Shown: piece by piece, positions 1-10,660 of the stretch | How positions within the stretch are numbered: the stretch's first letter is position 1 | How the letters are laid out: every line of letters starts with the position of its first letter | Source: Schlegelella_A sp036272325 | Lineage (GTDB): Bacteria; Pseudomonadota; Gammaproteobacteria; Burkholderiales; Burkholderiaceae_C | Assembly (NCBI GenBank): GCA_036272325.1 | Contig: DATAYY010000088.1 | Location: 1 to 41,578, forward strand | Length of the DNA: 41,578 bases | Direction of reading: 5' to 3' | Made by a program: the position numbers and the translations under genes | Notes under the pieces: generated by a model | Database searches by the model: none | Told to the model about the DNA's origin: nothing | The model's input: only the letters and a program-made list of their open reading frames with translations

Positions 1-642
1 GTCGAGCCGCTCGCTGGTCGCCTCGTCGCGGCTGTCGGCGATGAATCGATACGCTTGCAACAGGCCGGCCGGGCCGACGAACTTGTCGGGGTTCCACCAG
101 AAGCTCGGGCACGACGTCGAGCAGCTCGCGCAGAGGATGCACTCGTAGAGCCCGTTCAGCTCGTCGCGCTCCTCGGGCGTCTGCAGACGCTCCTTCTCGG
201 GCGGCGGCGTCTCGTTCACGAGATAGGGCTTCACCGAGTCGTATTGCGCGAAGAACTGCGTCATGTCCACGATGAGGTCGCGGATGATCGGCAGGCCCGG
301 CAGCGGCTTGATCACCACGGGCTCGGCCACATCCACGATCTTCGTGATGCACGCGAGGCGGTTCTTGCCGTTGATGTTCATCGCGTCCGAGCCGCACACG
401 CCCTCGCGGCAGGAGCGGCGAAAGCTCAGGCTCGGGTCGATCGCCTTCAGCTTCATCAGCGCGTCGAGCAGCATCCGCTCGCTGCCGTCGAGCTCGACGG
501 TCATCGTCTGCATCGCCGGCGCCGCACCCGTCTCGGGGTCGTAGCGGTAGATGCGGAAGGTGCGCGTCGACGCCCGGGACACCGGCGGCACGCCGATGGA
601 GTCGAGCGCGGCGACGACGGAGGGGGTCGGTTCGGTTGCCAT
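1..642 (-). CDS. sdhB: Succinate dehydrogenase iron-sulfur subunit (3' end cut off)
   Basis: Iron-sulfur subunit of respiratory complex II; it carries electrons from the SdhA flavin to the quinone site at the inner membrane. The 214 codons present start at ATG 642 and run off the left edge; by comparison with E. coli SdhB about 40 C-terminal residues are missing, including the last cluster cysteines. Visible ligands are C78, C83 and C98 for the [2Fe-2S] centre (motif SCREGVCGSDAMNI) and C168, C171, C174 and C178 in the CxxCxxCxxxCP motif. The N-terminus is roughly 20 residues longer than in E. coli. It starts 2 bases after the sdhA stop and is the last visible gene of the sdhCDAB operon. Confidence 0.96.
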   Translation of the reverse strand, partial: MATEPTPSVVAALDSIGVPPVSRASTRTFRIYRYDPETGAAPAMQTMTVELDGSERMLLDALMKLKAIDPSLSFRRSCREGVCGSDAMNINGKNRLACITKIVDVAEPVVIKPLPGLPIIRDLIVDMTQFFAQYDSVKPYLVNETPPPEKERLQTPEERDELNGLYECILCASCSTSCPSFWWNPDKFVGPAGLLQAYRFIADSRDEATSERLD

Positions 643-644
643 GG

Positions 645-2462
645 TCAGAACGTGCGCACCTTGGGCGGGATCGATTCGACGGTTTGCGGGGTCAGGCTCA
701 CCGGCTTGTACTCGAGCCGGTTGCCTTCGCTGTACCAGAGCGTGTGCTTCATCCACTCGGCGTCGTTGCGGCCGTTGGGCGCGACCGGATCGTCGATCGG
801 GCGCTCGTACTCGGAGACGGTGTGCGCGCCGCGGCATTCGTGCCGCGCCGCCGCCGAGACCATCGTCGCGAGCGCCGCCTCCATCAGGTTGTCGACCTCG
901 AGCGCCTCGACGCGCGCGGTGTTGAAGATCTTCGACTTGTCGGCGAGGTGCATCGACCAGGCGCGCTCGGCGATCGCCTGCACCTTGCCGACGCCCTCGT
1001 CCATCGACGCCTGGGTGCGGAAGACGCCGGCGTGCTGCTGCATCGTCTTCCTCAGGTCGTTGGCGATTGCCTGCGAGTATTCGCCGCCGGTGCTGGCGTC
1101 GAGGCGCGCCAGGCGAGCGGCGCTGAAATCTGTGGCCTTCGCCGGCAGGTTGCGGTGCGGCGCGTGGGCGACGCCGCTCGCGATGAGGTGGTTGCCGGCG
1201 GCACGCCCGAACACGAGCAGGTCGAGCAGCGAGTTCGTGCCGAGCCGGTTGGCGCCGTGGACGCTGACGCACGAGCACTCGCCGACCGCATACAGCCCGG
1301 GGACGACGGTGTTCGGGTTGCCATTCTTCGGCGCGACGACCTGGCCGTGCACGTTGGTCGGCACCCCGCCCATCTGGTAGTGGATCGTCGGCACGACCGG
1401 AATCGGCTCGCGCGTGATGTCGACGTTGGCGAAGTTGTGGCCGATCTCGAGCACGCTCGGCAGGCGCTTCTTGATCGTCGCCGCGCCGAGGTGCGTCATG
1501 TCGAGGACGATGTAGTCCTTCTCCGGGCCGCAGCCGCGCCCTTCCTTGATCTCCTGGTCCATGCAGCGCGAGACGAAGTCGCGCGGCGCGAGGTCCTTGA
1601 GGGTCGGCGCGTAGCGCTCCATGAAGCGCTCGCCGTCGCTGTTTCTCAAGATCGCGCCCTCGCCGCGGCAGCCCTCGGTCAGCAGCACGCCGGCGCCGTA
1701 GACCCCGGTCGGGTGGAACTGCCAGAACTCCATGTCCTCGAGCGGCAGGCCGGCGCGCGCCGCCATGCCGAGGCCGTCGCCGGTGTTGATGAAGGCGTTG
1801 GTCGACGCGCCGAAGATGCGGCCGGCGCCACCGGTCGCGAGCATCACCGCCTTCGCCTGCAGGATGTGCAGCTCGCCGGTCTCCATCTCGAGCGCGGTGA
1901 CGCCGACGACCGCGCCTTCGGCATCGCGAAGCAGGTCGAGCGCCATCCACTCGACGAAGAAATTGGTGCGCGCCTGGACGTTCTGCTGGTAGAGCGTGTG
2001 CAGCATCGCGTGGCCGGTCCGGTCGGCCGCGGCACAGGCGCGCTGCACGGGCTTTTCGCCGTAGTTCGCGGTGTGGCCGCCGAACGGGCGCTGGTAGATC
2101 GTGCCGTCGGCGTTGCGGTCGAACGGCATGCCGTAGTGCTCGAGCTCGTAGACGACGTTGGCCGCCTCGCGGCACATGAACTCGATCGCGTCCTGGTCGC
2201 CGAGCCAGTCGGAGCCCTTGACTGTGTCGTAGAAGTGATAGTGCCAGTTGTCCTCGCTCATGTTGCCGAGCGAGGCGCCGATGCCGCCCTGCGCCGCGAC
2301 GGTGTGCGACCGGGTCGGGAACACCTTCGTCAGCACCGCGACGTTGAGGCCGGCACGAGAGAGCTGGAGCGACGCCTGCATCCCGGAGCCGCCGGCGCCG
2401 ACGATGACGACGTCGAAGCGACGCGTCGGAACGCTCGAGATGTGGACGGCCGGAGAGTCCAT
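645..2462 (-). CDS. sdhA: Succinate dehydrogenase flavoprotein subunit
   Basis: Catalytic flavoprotein of complex II, oxidising succinate to fumarate in the TCA cycle. The protein has 605 residues, normal for the family. An N-terminal Rossmann motif GAGGSG (residues 22-27) binds FAD. H53 in the SHTVAAQGG motif is the expected covalent FAD attachment site. The HPTGVYGAGVL stretch and the RLGTNSLLDLLVFGR stretch are family hallmarks of the substrate and FAD regions. The reading frame stays open upstream, but ATG 2462 gives the normal N-terminus and overlaps the sdhD stop by one base (TGATG), which implies translational coupling. Confidence 0.97.
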   Translation of the reverse strand: MDSPAVHISSVPTRRFDVVIVGAGGSGMQASLQLSRAGLNVAVLTKVFPTRSHTVAAQGGIGASLGNMSEDNWHYHFYDTVKGSDWLGDQDAIEFMCREAANVVYELEHYGMPFDRNADGTIYQRPFGGHTANYGEKPVQRACAAADRTGHAMLHTLYQQNVQARTNFFVEWMALDLLRDAEGAVVGVTALEMETGELHILQAKAVMLATGGAGRIFGASTNAFINTGDGLGMAARAGLPLEDMEFWQFHPTGVYGAGVLLTEGCRGEGAILRNSDGERFMERYAPTLKDLAPRDFVSRCMDQEIKEGRGCGPEKDYIVLDMTHLGAATIKKRLPSVLEIGHNFANVDITREPIPVVPTIHYQMGGVPTNVHGQVVAPKNGNPNTVVPGLYAVGECSCVSVHGANRLGTNSLLDLLVFGRAAGNHLIASGVAHAPHRNLPAKATDFSAARLARLDASTGGEYSQAIANDLRKTMQQHAGVFRTQASMDEGVGKVQAIAERAWSMHLADKSKIFNTARVEALEVDNLMEAALATMVSAAARHECRGAHTVSEYERPIDDPVAPNGRNDAEWMKHTLWYSEGNRLEYKPVSLTPQTVESIPPKVRTF

Positions 2463-2824
2463 CAAAGTCTCCACAGCACCTGGATCGCCCAGCCGGCACA
2501 GCCGACCAGCCAAGCGATGGTGGCGATCTCGAGCACGAGCCGCGCGCCGACCGGTTTGACGTAGTCCATCCAGATGTCGCGCATGCCGACCCAGACGTGA
2601 TAGAGCAGCGAGACGACGGTGACGAAGGTGAGCACCTTCATCCACTGCTGGGCGAAGATCGCCGACCACTTGTAGTAGTCGAGCGGGCCCGGCATCAGGA
2701 CCTGGACGACGACGGCGACGGTGAACAGCGCCATCAGGAGCGACGTGATTCGCTGCGCAAGCCAGTCGCGCAGGCCGTAGTGCGCGCCGACGACGAGGCG
2801 CCGGGAACCAAAGGACGTGCTCAT
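2462..2824 (-). CDS. sdhD: Succinate dehydrogenase membrane anchor subunit
   Basis: Small hydrophobic anchor of complex II (120 residues, three predicted membrane helices at about 27-45, 62-80 and 95-117). The segment YHVWVGMRDIWMDYV holds the His expected to ligate haem b and the Asp-Tyr pair of the quinone site, as in the SdhD family. It lies 10 bases after sdhC and its stop overlaps the sdhA start by one base. SdhD sequences are poorly conserved; the call rests on size, helices, these residues and position in the operon. Confidence 0.93.
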   Translation of the reverse strand: MSTSFGSRRLVVGAHYGLRDWLAQRITSLLMALFTVAVVVQVLMPGPLDYYKWSAIFAQQWMKVLTFVTVVSLLYHVWVGMRDIWMDYVKPVGARLVLEIATIAWLVGCAGWAIQVLWRL

Positions 2825-2834
2825 CCGGAGCGCC

Positions 2835-3272
2835 TCAGAAAAAAAGCTTCGCGCCGAGCACGACCGCGATGACGGTGCTGAGGCCGATCGCGACCAGCGC
2901 CGAGATGCGGCCGAACTCGAGGCCGACTTCGTGCGTCGCGTCCATCCAGACGTGGCGCAGGCCGGCGAAGAAGTGGAGCAGGTAGGCCCAGATCAACGCG
3001 AACGCGACCAGCCTCAGGAACCAGCCGGGGACGCCACCGACGCCGACGGTGAACGCGGCGACGAACTGCTCGTACGAGATCTCCGAGCTCACGGAGACGT
3101 CGAACAGCCAGATCACGAACGGCAAGAGGAGGAACATCGCGGCGCCGCTGATCCGGTGCAGGATCGAGACCCAGCCGGCGGCTGGCAGGCGATACGACGG
3201 CAGCTGTGAGATGTGGATGTTGCGATAGACCGGCTGCCGCTTCAGTGGTTGCTCCTTGAGTGACGTGGCCAT
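2835..3272 (-). CDS. sdhC: Succinate dehydrogenase cytochrome b556 subunit
   Basis: Cytochrome b subunit that, with SdhD, anchors complex II in the inner membrane and forms the haem b and ubiquinone sites. The protein has 145 residues with three membrane helices. The motif SILHRISGAAMF supplies the Ser and Arg of the quinone pocket, and HFFAGLRHVWMD carries the haem-ligand His. The frame remains open well upstream, but ATG 3272 gives the standard length and is the only start that leaves a promoter region. It is the first gene of the operon and diverges from mdh across 209 bases, which must hold both promoters; I could not assign convincing -35/-10 pairs there. Confidence 0.94.
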   Translation of the reverse strand: MATSLKEQPLKRQPVYRNIHISQLPSYRLPAAGWVSILHRISGAAMFLLLPFVIWLFDVSVSSEISYEQFVAAFTVGVGGVPGWFLRLVAFALIWAYLLHFFAGLRHVWMDATHEVGLEFGRISALVAIGLSTVIAVVLGAKLFF

Positions 3273-3481
3273 GTCGATGTTCGATTCGAGGCGCGCCGTG
3301 CAGCCGACCGATTTTATTGCAATGCAGCAGACTTTACCTCGCGCACGGTTCGCCACCTGCAGCCATCTGCGCCGCGCATCCGCGAACGGCGGCGGTCGTA
3401 AACTTCGAGGTCCTGCGTGCTGCCGCCGCCGCGCCGTGCGCCGCCGAGCACGCATCCCCTCATTCGCCCGGAGAAACCATC

Positions 3482-4465
3482 ATGAAGTCCCCCGTCCGCG
3501 TCGCGGTCACCGGCGCCGCCGGCCAGATCGGCTATGCCCTGCTCTTTCGCATCGCATCGGGCGAGATGCTCGGCAAGGACCAGCCCGTCGTCCTGCAGAT
3601 GCTCGAGATTCCCGACGAGAAGGCGCAGAAGGCGTTGAAGGGCGTGATGATGGAGCTCGAGGATTGCGCCTTTCCGCTGCTCGCCGGCATGACCGCGCAC
3701 GCCGACCCGAACTCCGCGTTCAAGGATGTCGACTACGCGCTGCTGGTCGGCGCGCGGCCGCGCGGACCGGGGATGGAGCGCAAGGACCTGCTGTCGGCGA
3801 ACGCGCAGATCTTCACCGCGCAGGGCAAGGCGCTGAACGCGGTCGCGTCGCGCAAGGTCAAGGTGCTCGTCGTCGGCAATCCGGCCAACACCAACGCCTG
3901 GATCGCGATGAGGAGTGCACCCGACCTGCCGCGCGGCAACTTCACCGCGATGCTGCGCCTCGACCACAACCGCGCTGCGAGCCAGCTCGCGGCGAAGATC
4001 GGCAAGCCGGTCGCGGCGATCGAGAAGGTCGCCGTCTGGGGCAACCACTCGCCGACGATGTACGCCGACTACCGCTTCGCGACCGTCGACGGCAAGCAGG
4101 TCAAGGACATGATCGGCGACGACGCCTGGAACCGCGACGTCTTCCTGCCCACCGTCGGCAAGCGCGGCGCGGCGATCATCGAAGCGCGCGGGCTGTCATC
4201 GGCGGCGTCGGCGGCGAATGCGGCGATCGACCACGTCCGCGACTGGGTGCTGGGAACGAACGGCCGCTGGGTGACGATGGGAATTCCGTCCGACGGCCAC
4301 TACGGCATCCCGAAAGACACGATGTTCGGCTTCCCGGTGACGACCAGCGGTGGCGAGTACAAGGTCGTCGAAGGCTTGCCGATCGATGCCTTCAGTCAGG
4401 GCCGGATCGACGCGACCCTGAACGAGCTGCGGGAGGAGCAGGAGGGCGTCAAGCATCTCGTCTGA
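3482..4465 (+). CDS. mdh: Malate dehydrogenase
   Basis: NAD-dependent malate dehydrogenase interconverting malate and oxaloacetate in the cytoplasmic TCA cycle. The protein has 327 residues, the size of the betaproteobacterial/cytosolic-type enzyme. The N-terminal VTGAAGQIGYALLFRIA is the NAD-binding glycine motif. The mobile-loop arginines lie in VGARPRGPGMERKDLL, and the NPANTN motif follows. The active-site His lies in VAVWGNHSPTMY. ATG 3482 is preceded by a GGAG Shine-Dalgarno at about 3471. It diverges from sdhC, so two consecutive TCA enzymes share an upstream region. Confidence 0.97.
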   Translation: MKSPVRVAVTGAAGQIGYALLFRIASGEMLGKDQPVVLQMLEIPDEKAQKALKGVMMELEDCAFPLLAGMTAHADPNSAFKDVDYALLVGARPRGPGMERKDLLSANAQIFTAQGKALNAVASRKVKVLVVGNPANTNAWIAMRSAPDLPRGNFTAMLRLDHNRAASQLAAKIGKPVAAIEKVAVWGNHSPTMYADYRFATVDGKQVKDMIGDDAWNRDVFLPTVGKRGAAIIEARGLSSAASAANAAIDHVRDWVLGTNGRWVTMGIPSDGHYGIPKDTMFGFPVTTSGGEYKVVEGLPIDAFSQGRIDATLNELREEQEGVKHLV

Positions 4466-4611
4466 GCGACGACGCGAGGCCGCCAGCGGGTGATGGCAGT
4501 GGCAGCCGTGACGGAGTTCCCGACCTTGCAGTAACGGGGGGTAAACCAGACGCTGGGCGACCCCTGCTGGATCAAAATCGCGCCGCTCGTTTGTCCCTGA
4601 AAGGCCACGCC

Positions 4612-5166
4612 ATGCCGACTTCCCTCTTTCGCTGCGCGCGCGTCGTCGCCGCTCTGACCGCGTCCGCGTTCTCCCTGGCACCGGCGCTCGCCGCCGATCC
4701 CGCCAATCCGCCGGCCAAGCACTCTGCCAAGGCGGCCGCGAAGGTGCCGCAGATCAAGATCGGCTTCGCGATCCCGGATGCCCAGCCCGAGCAGGTCAAG
4801 GCCGCCGAGCTCGTCTTCTACGGTGCCTACGACTGCGAGTTCAACCAGAGCGTGAGCGTCGCTCAGAACGCGAGCCACCCCGCTTACGTCGACGTCAAGT
4901 TCGGCAAAGGCTCGTGGCTGATGAAGCCGATCCTGTCGTCGACGGGCGCGATCCGCCTCGAGGACGTCCGCGGCGAGACGCTGATGGTGCAGATCGCGGC
5001 CAAGTCGATGTTGCTCGACGTCAAGGGCGGCCACCGCCTGGTCGACGATTGCATCTGCCCGAAGCAGCGCGAGCTCGTCGCCGCAGCGAAATCGGCGAAG
5101 GCAGCGGGCGAGGCGGCGCCGGTGAAAGCGATGCTCGACGCCGGCACGAGCTCGACGATGAAGTGA
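4612..5166 (+). CDS. Conserved-looking secreted protein of unknown function
   Basis: A 184-residue protein with a clear N-terminal signal peptide (basic start, hydrophobic core to about residue 27, cleavage after ALA). The mature part starts with an Ala/Lys-rich linker (about 29-45), then a compact domain of about 110 residues with three cysteines (YDCEF, then DDCICP), and ends in an Ala-rich tail. It is therefore likely periplasmic, with a possible disulfide. It follows mdh after 146 bases and precedes serC by 36 bases on the same strand. I do not recognise a named family; the domain looks conserved rather than random, but no role can be read from sequence or context. Confidence 0.8.
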   Translation: MPTSLFRCARVVAALTASAFSLAPALAADPANPPAKHSAKAAAKVPQIKIGFAIPDAQPEQVKAAELVFYGAYDCEFNQSVSVAQNASHPAYVDVKFGKGSWLMKPILSSTGAIRLEDVRGETLMVQIAAKSMLLDVKGGHRLVDDCICPKQRELVAAAKSAKAAGEAAPVKAMLDAGTSSTMK

Positions 5167-5190
5167 TCGCGTCGCGTCGACACGCGACTC

Positions 5191-5196
5191 GATAAT
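5191..5196 (+). promoter_or_regulatory. -10-like hexamer placing the serC transcript start near its ATG
   Basis: GATAAT sits 6 bases before the serC ATG (5203), so transcription would start at or next to the start codon. No Shine-Dalgarno is visible and no good -35 lies 16-18 bases upstream. The same 6-base spacing recurs upstream of pdxH and marR in this window. Confidence 0.35.
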
Positions 5197-5202
5197 GGGC
5201 GC

Positions 5203-6285
5203 ATGACGCGCCCCTACAACTTCAGCCCAGGCCCCGCCGCCCTTCCGGAACCCGTCCTGCGCCGTGCCGCCGAGGAGATGCTCGACTGGCACGGCAGCGG
5301 CATGTCGGTGATGGAGATGAGCCATCGCGGCAAGGAGTTCATGTCGATCTATGCGCAGGCGCTCGCTGCGCTGCGCGAGCTCCTCGCCATCCCCGACGAC
5401 TACAAGATCCTCTTTCTCCAGGGTGGCGCGATCGGCGAGAACGCGATCGTGCCGATGAACCTGCTGCGCGGCAGGACGCGTGCCGACTACGTCAACACCG
5501 GCGACTGGTCGAAGCGCTCGATCGCCGAGGCGGCGCGCTTCTGCACCGTCAACGTCGCGGCGAGCTCGGAAGCAAACGGCTTTACCGCGATCCCGCCACA
5601 GAGCGAATGGCGCCTCGACGGCGACGCGGCGTACGTCCACATCTGCTCGAACGAGACGATCATCGGCCTCGAGTACCACTGGACGCCCGACACCGGCGAT
5701 GTCCCGCTCGTCGCCGACATGTCGTCGAACATCCTGTCGCGGCCACTCGACGTCTCGCGCTACGGCCTGATCTACGCCGGCGCGCAGAAGAACATCGGGC
5801 CGGCGGGCCTCACGATCGTGGTCGTCCGCGACGACCTGATCGGCCAGGCGCTGCCGATCACGCCGACCGCGTTCGACTACGCGGTGCAAGCGGCCAACGA
5901 CTCGATGATCAACACGCCGCCGACGTACGCGATCTATGTCGCCGGCCTCGTCTTCGACTGGATTCGCGCCGGCGGCGGCGTCGCCGCGATGGGCGAGCGC
6001 AACCGCGCCAAGGCCGGCCTCCTCTACGGCGCCCTCGACGCGAGCGGGTTCTACGCCAAGCGCATCGCCAAAGTCGATCGCTCGATCATGAACGTCTGCT
6101 TCCACCTGCCCGATCCGGCGCTCGACGCGGCGTTCCTCGCCGGCGCGCGGGAGGCGGGGCTGCTGAACCTCAAGGGGCACCGCATCGTCGGCGGCATGCG
6201 CGCCTCGATCTACAACGCGATGCCGATCGAGGGCGTCCGCGCCCTGGTCGACTACCTGCTCGAGTTCGAGAAGCGCCACGGCTGA
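5203..6285 (+). CDS. serC: Phosphoserine aminotransferase
   Basis: PLP-dependent enzyme of serine biosynthesis that transaminates 3-phosphohydroxypyruvate with glutamate; it also serves the erythrose-4-phosphate route to pyridoxal phosphate. The 360-residue length matches the family. The N-terminal NFSPGPAALP motif is diagnostic. K196 in YAGAQKNIGPAG is the expected Schiff-base lysine. The substrate-site segment HRGKEF lies near residue 41. Another vitamin B6 gene, pdxH, lies 12 kb away with the same unusual start context, a -10-like hexamer six bases upstream of the ATG and no Shine-Dalgarno. Confidence 0.96.
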   Translation: MTRPYNFSPGPAALPEPVLRRAAEEMLDWHGSGMSVMEMSHRGKEFMSIYAQALAALRELLAIPDDYKILFLQGGAIGENAIVPMNLLRGRTRADYVNTGDWSKRSIAEAARFCTVNVAASSEANGFTAIPPQSEWRLDGDAAYVHICSNETIIGLEYHWTPDTGDVPLVADMSSNILSRPLDVSRYGLIYAGAQKNIGPAGLTIVVVRDDLIGQALPITPTAFDYAVQAANDSMINTPPTYAIYVAGLVFDWIRAGGGVAAMGERNRAKAGLLYGALDASGFYAKRIAKVDRSIMNVCFHLPDPALDAAFLAGAREAGLLNLKGHRIVGGMRASIYNAMPIEGVRALVDYLLEFEKRHG

Positions 6286-6308
6286 GCCCGTTTGCCGCCC
6301 GCGTCCGG

Positions 6309-6346
6309 TTGAATATGCATCGAAAAGTATGTATGATCGATGCATA
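6309..6346 (+). promoter_or_regulatory. Promoter and palindromic operator of the vapBC-type pair
   Basis: TTGAAT (6309-6314) and TATGAT (6332-6337) are separated by 17 bases, an almost ideal sigma-70 promoter in a GC-rich genome. A perfect 10-base inverted repeat, TATGCATCGA (6314-6323) and TCGATGCATA (6337-6346), flanks a 13-base spacer and overlaps both promoter elements. A protein bound here would block polymerase. That is the arrangement expected for autorepression by the AbrB-type antitoxin, alone or with the toxin. Confidence 0.75.
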
Positions 6347-6367
6347 CAGGATTCGACGAGGGACGCC

Positions 6368-6613
6368 ATGGAAGCGACAGTCGCAGAGCGCGGTCAGATC
6401 ACCCTGCCGAAGGCGGTGCGCGACGCCCTCGGCCTGACCAAGGGGACGCAGCTGAAGGTCGAGCTCGACGGCGGCCGGATCATCCTGCGCAAGAACGTCG
6501 ACGACGCGATCTCGCGTCTGCGCGGCCGCTTCAAGCTGCCGCCCGGCGTGACCACGGACGACGTCATGCGCGAGCTTCGGGGGCGCGCGCCCGGCGACCC
6601 GGTCGATCCCTGA
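6368..6613 (+). CDS. AbrB/SpoVT-type antitoxin (VapB-like)
   Basis: An 81-residue antitoxin with an N-terminal swapped-hairpin AbrB DNA-binding domain (VAERGQITLPKAVRDAL, about residues 4-20; GTQLKVELDGGRIILRK after it) and a C-terminal tail (about 48-81) likely to wrap the toxin. The first in-frame start is 6329, but ATG 6368 gives the canonical N-terminus and is preceded by GAGGG. It neutralises the PIN-domain protein encoded 17 bases downstream and is expected to repress its own promoter through the palindrome at 6314-6346. Confidence 0.88.
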   Translation: MEATVAERGQITLPKAVRDALGLTKGTQLKVELDGGRIILRKNVDDAISRLRGRFKLPPGVTTDDVMRELRGRAPGDPVDP

Positions 6614-6630
6614 GCCGGCGGTCGCAGGCG

Positions 6631-7053
6631 ATGATCGCCATCGATACCTCCGTGTTGATCGATCTTCTCGGCGGCGATGCGGGGGCCGAGGCCTCCGAAT
6701 CGAGCCTTCGCCAGGCGCTCTCCGCCGGGCCGGTCGTCGTCTGCGATGTCGTCGTCAGCGAGGTCGTCGCCGGCCTCGGCTTCGGCGCCGAGCTGTTCGA
6801 CGTGCTCGAAGAAGCCGGCATCCGCTACTCGGCCACCGACGCGCGCGCCGCTGTCCGCGCCGGCGAGATGCAGCGCCGCTACAAGCAGCGTCTGAAGGCG
6901 GCAGGCCGCGCGCCGGTTTCGCCGCGCACGGTGCCAGACTTCCTGATCGGGGCCCACGCCCTGCTTCAGTGCAGCGCTCTCATCACCCGCGACGCGGGCT
7001 TCTTCCGCGACTACTTCAAAGGGCTCAAGATCATCGTTCCGAAACCTGTTTGA
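6631..7053 (+). CDS. PIN-domain ribonuclease toxin (VapC-like)
   Basis: A 140-residue PIN-domain protein, the expected toxin partner of the preceding antitoxin. The four acidic residues of the metal site are visible: D5 in IDTSVLIDLL, E44 in VVSEVVAG, D103 in RTVPDFLIGAHA and D121 in TRDAGFF. VapC toxins cleave specific RNAs, often tRNA or rRNA; the target here cannot be told from sequence. It follows the antitoxin by 17 bases, so the two are co-transcribed. It ends only 44 bases before acnA, so the antitoxin-toxin promoter could read through into aconitase. Confidence 0.88.
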   Translation: MIAIDTSVLIDLLGGDAGAEASESSLRQALSAGPVVVCDVVVSEVVAGLGFGAELFDVLEEAGIRYSATDARAAVRAGEMQRRYKQRLKAAGRAPVSPRTVPDFLIGAHALLQCSALITRDAGFFRDYFKGLKIIVPKPV

Positions 7054-7097
7054 CGGACGATTCGCAGAGTTCCTTCCCCCCAGAACAAAGGTCCACC

Positions 7098-9983
<2,886 letters not shown>

Positions 9984-10016
9984 GCCGCTCGCAGTCGCCA
10001 AGCGGCAGGAGTCGGG

Positions 10017-10038
10017 CGCACGCGCTTCCGCGCGTGCG
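10017..10038. terminator. GC-rich hairpin between acnA and the BamE-like gene
   Basis: A perfect 9-base stem, CGCACGCGC and GCGCGTGCG, closes a TTCC loop between two convergent genes. There is no T-run on either side, so this may be a bidirectional terminator of weak intrinsic type or need Rho. Confidence 0.45.
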
Positions 10039-10043
10039 GGCGG

Positions 10044-10541
10044 CTAGCTGCGATCCGGACCGTGGGTGCAGGCGGGGTCGGTGTTGGGCCCGGCGTCGGT
10101 GACGGTGCGCGTCGCATTGCTGATCGAGACCTGGAAGACGACGCAGTCGCCCTCGAGACCGCCGAAGCGATAGTTCCAGACCTGCAGCTTCTGCCAGCCG
10201 ACCGGGAACGTGAACGCGGGCCGGCCAATGCGTGTCAGCACCTGCTGCTGCGTCATCCCCGGCGTGATGGTGGCGAAGGTCTCCGGCGTCAGCACCTGCC
10301 GCACAGAGACGAGGCGGCCGTCGGCGTCGAAATCGAGCATCTGGGTCGCGCGACCCTGCGGGACTTCAAGCCGTGTGCCGCCGTCGGCAAGCGGATACTC
10401 GGCGCTCAGGCGGCCGAACGACTGGCGCGCCTCGCCGATCGACGTGCCGACCGGCAAGCTCGCGGGCGACGCGCAGGCGACGAGCGTGGCAATCAGCACC
10501 ACCGAGGCGCCACCAAGGAGTCCCCGTTGAAGCGATGGCAT
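10044..10541 (-). CDS. BamE/SmpA-like outer-membrane lipoprotein
   Basis: A 165-residue lipoprotein with a signal peptide ending in a lipobox (LVAC, lipidated Cys at residue 23). The segment TPGMTQQQVLTRIGRP followed by VWNYRF is the typical BamE/OmlA (SmpA) signature: two short helices and then a sheet. BamE proteins support outer-membrane beta-barrel assembly. This copy is longer than true BamE (about 110 residues) and has an extra N-terminal portion resembling a second copy of the fold (residues 30-75). It may be a BamE-domain paralogue rather than the core subunit. The start chosen is ATG 10541; a TTG two codons upstream is possible. Confidence 0.75.
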   Translation of the reverse strand: MPSLQRGLLGGASVVLIATLVACASPASLPVGTSIGEARQSFGRLSAEYPLADGGTRLEVPQGRATQMLDFDADGRLVSVRQVLTPETFATITPGMTQQQVLTRIGRPAFTFPVGWQKLQVWNYRFGGLEGDCVVFQVSISNATRTVTDAGPNTDPACTHGPDRS

Positions 10542-10660
10542 GGTCAAGCACTCCCGGCACGTCCGGTGCCTCCGCCATTTTGAGCCGGCGCGCTTCTCCC
10601 CGTTTGGAACTCGCTCTCTAGAATCGGTCGTCCCAGCACCTCGGCATCGCCGACGCCTGC

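Noticed and set aside
636..2564. Long open frame antisense to sdhA (642 codons)
   Set aside because: It mirrors sdhA in a GC-rich genome; its product is Arg/Val/Ala/His-rich without domains, and sdhA is unquestionably the real gene. Similar antisense frames over serC, acnA, ureC and the aldehyde dehydrogenase were dropped for the same reason.
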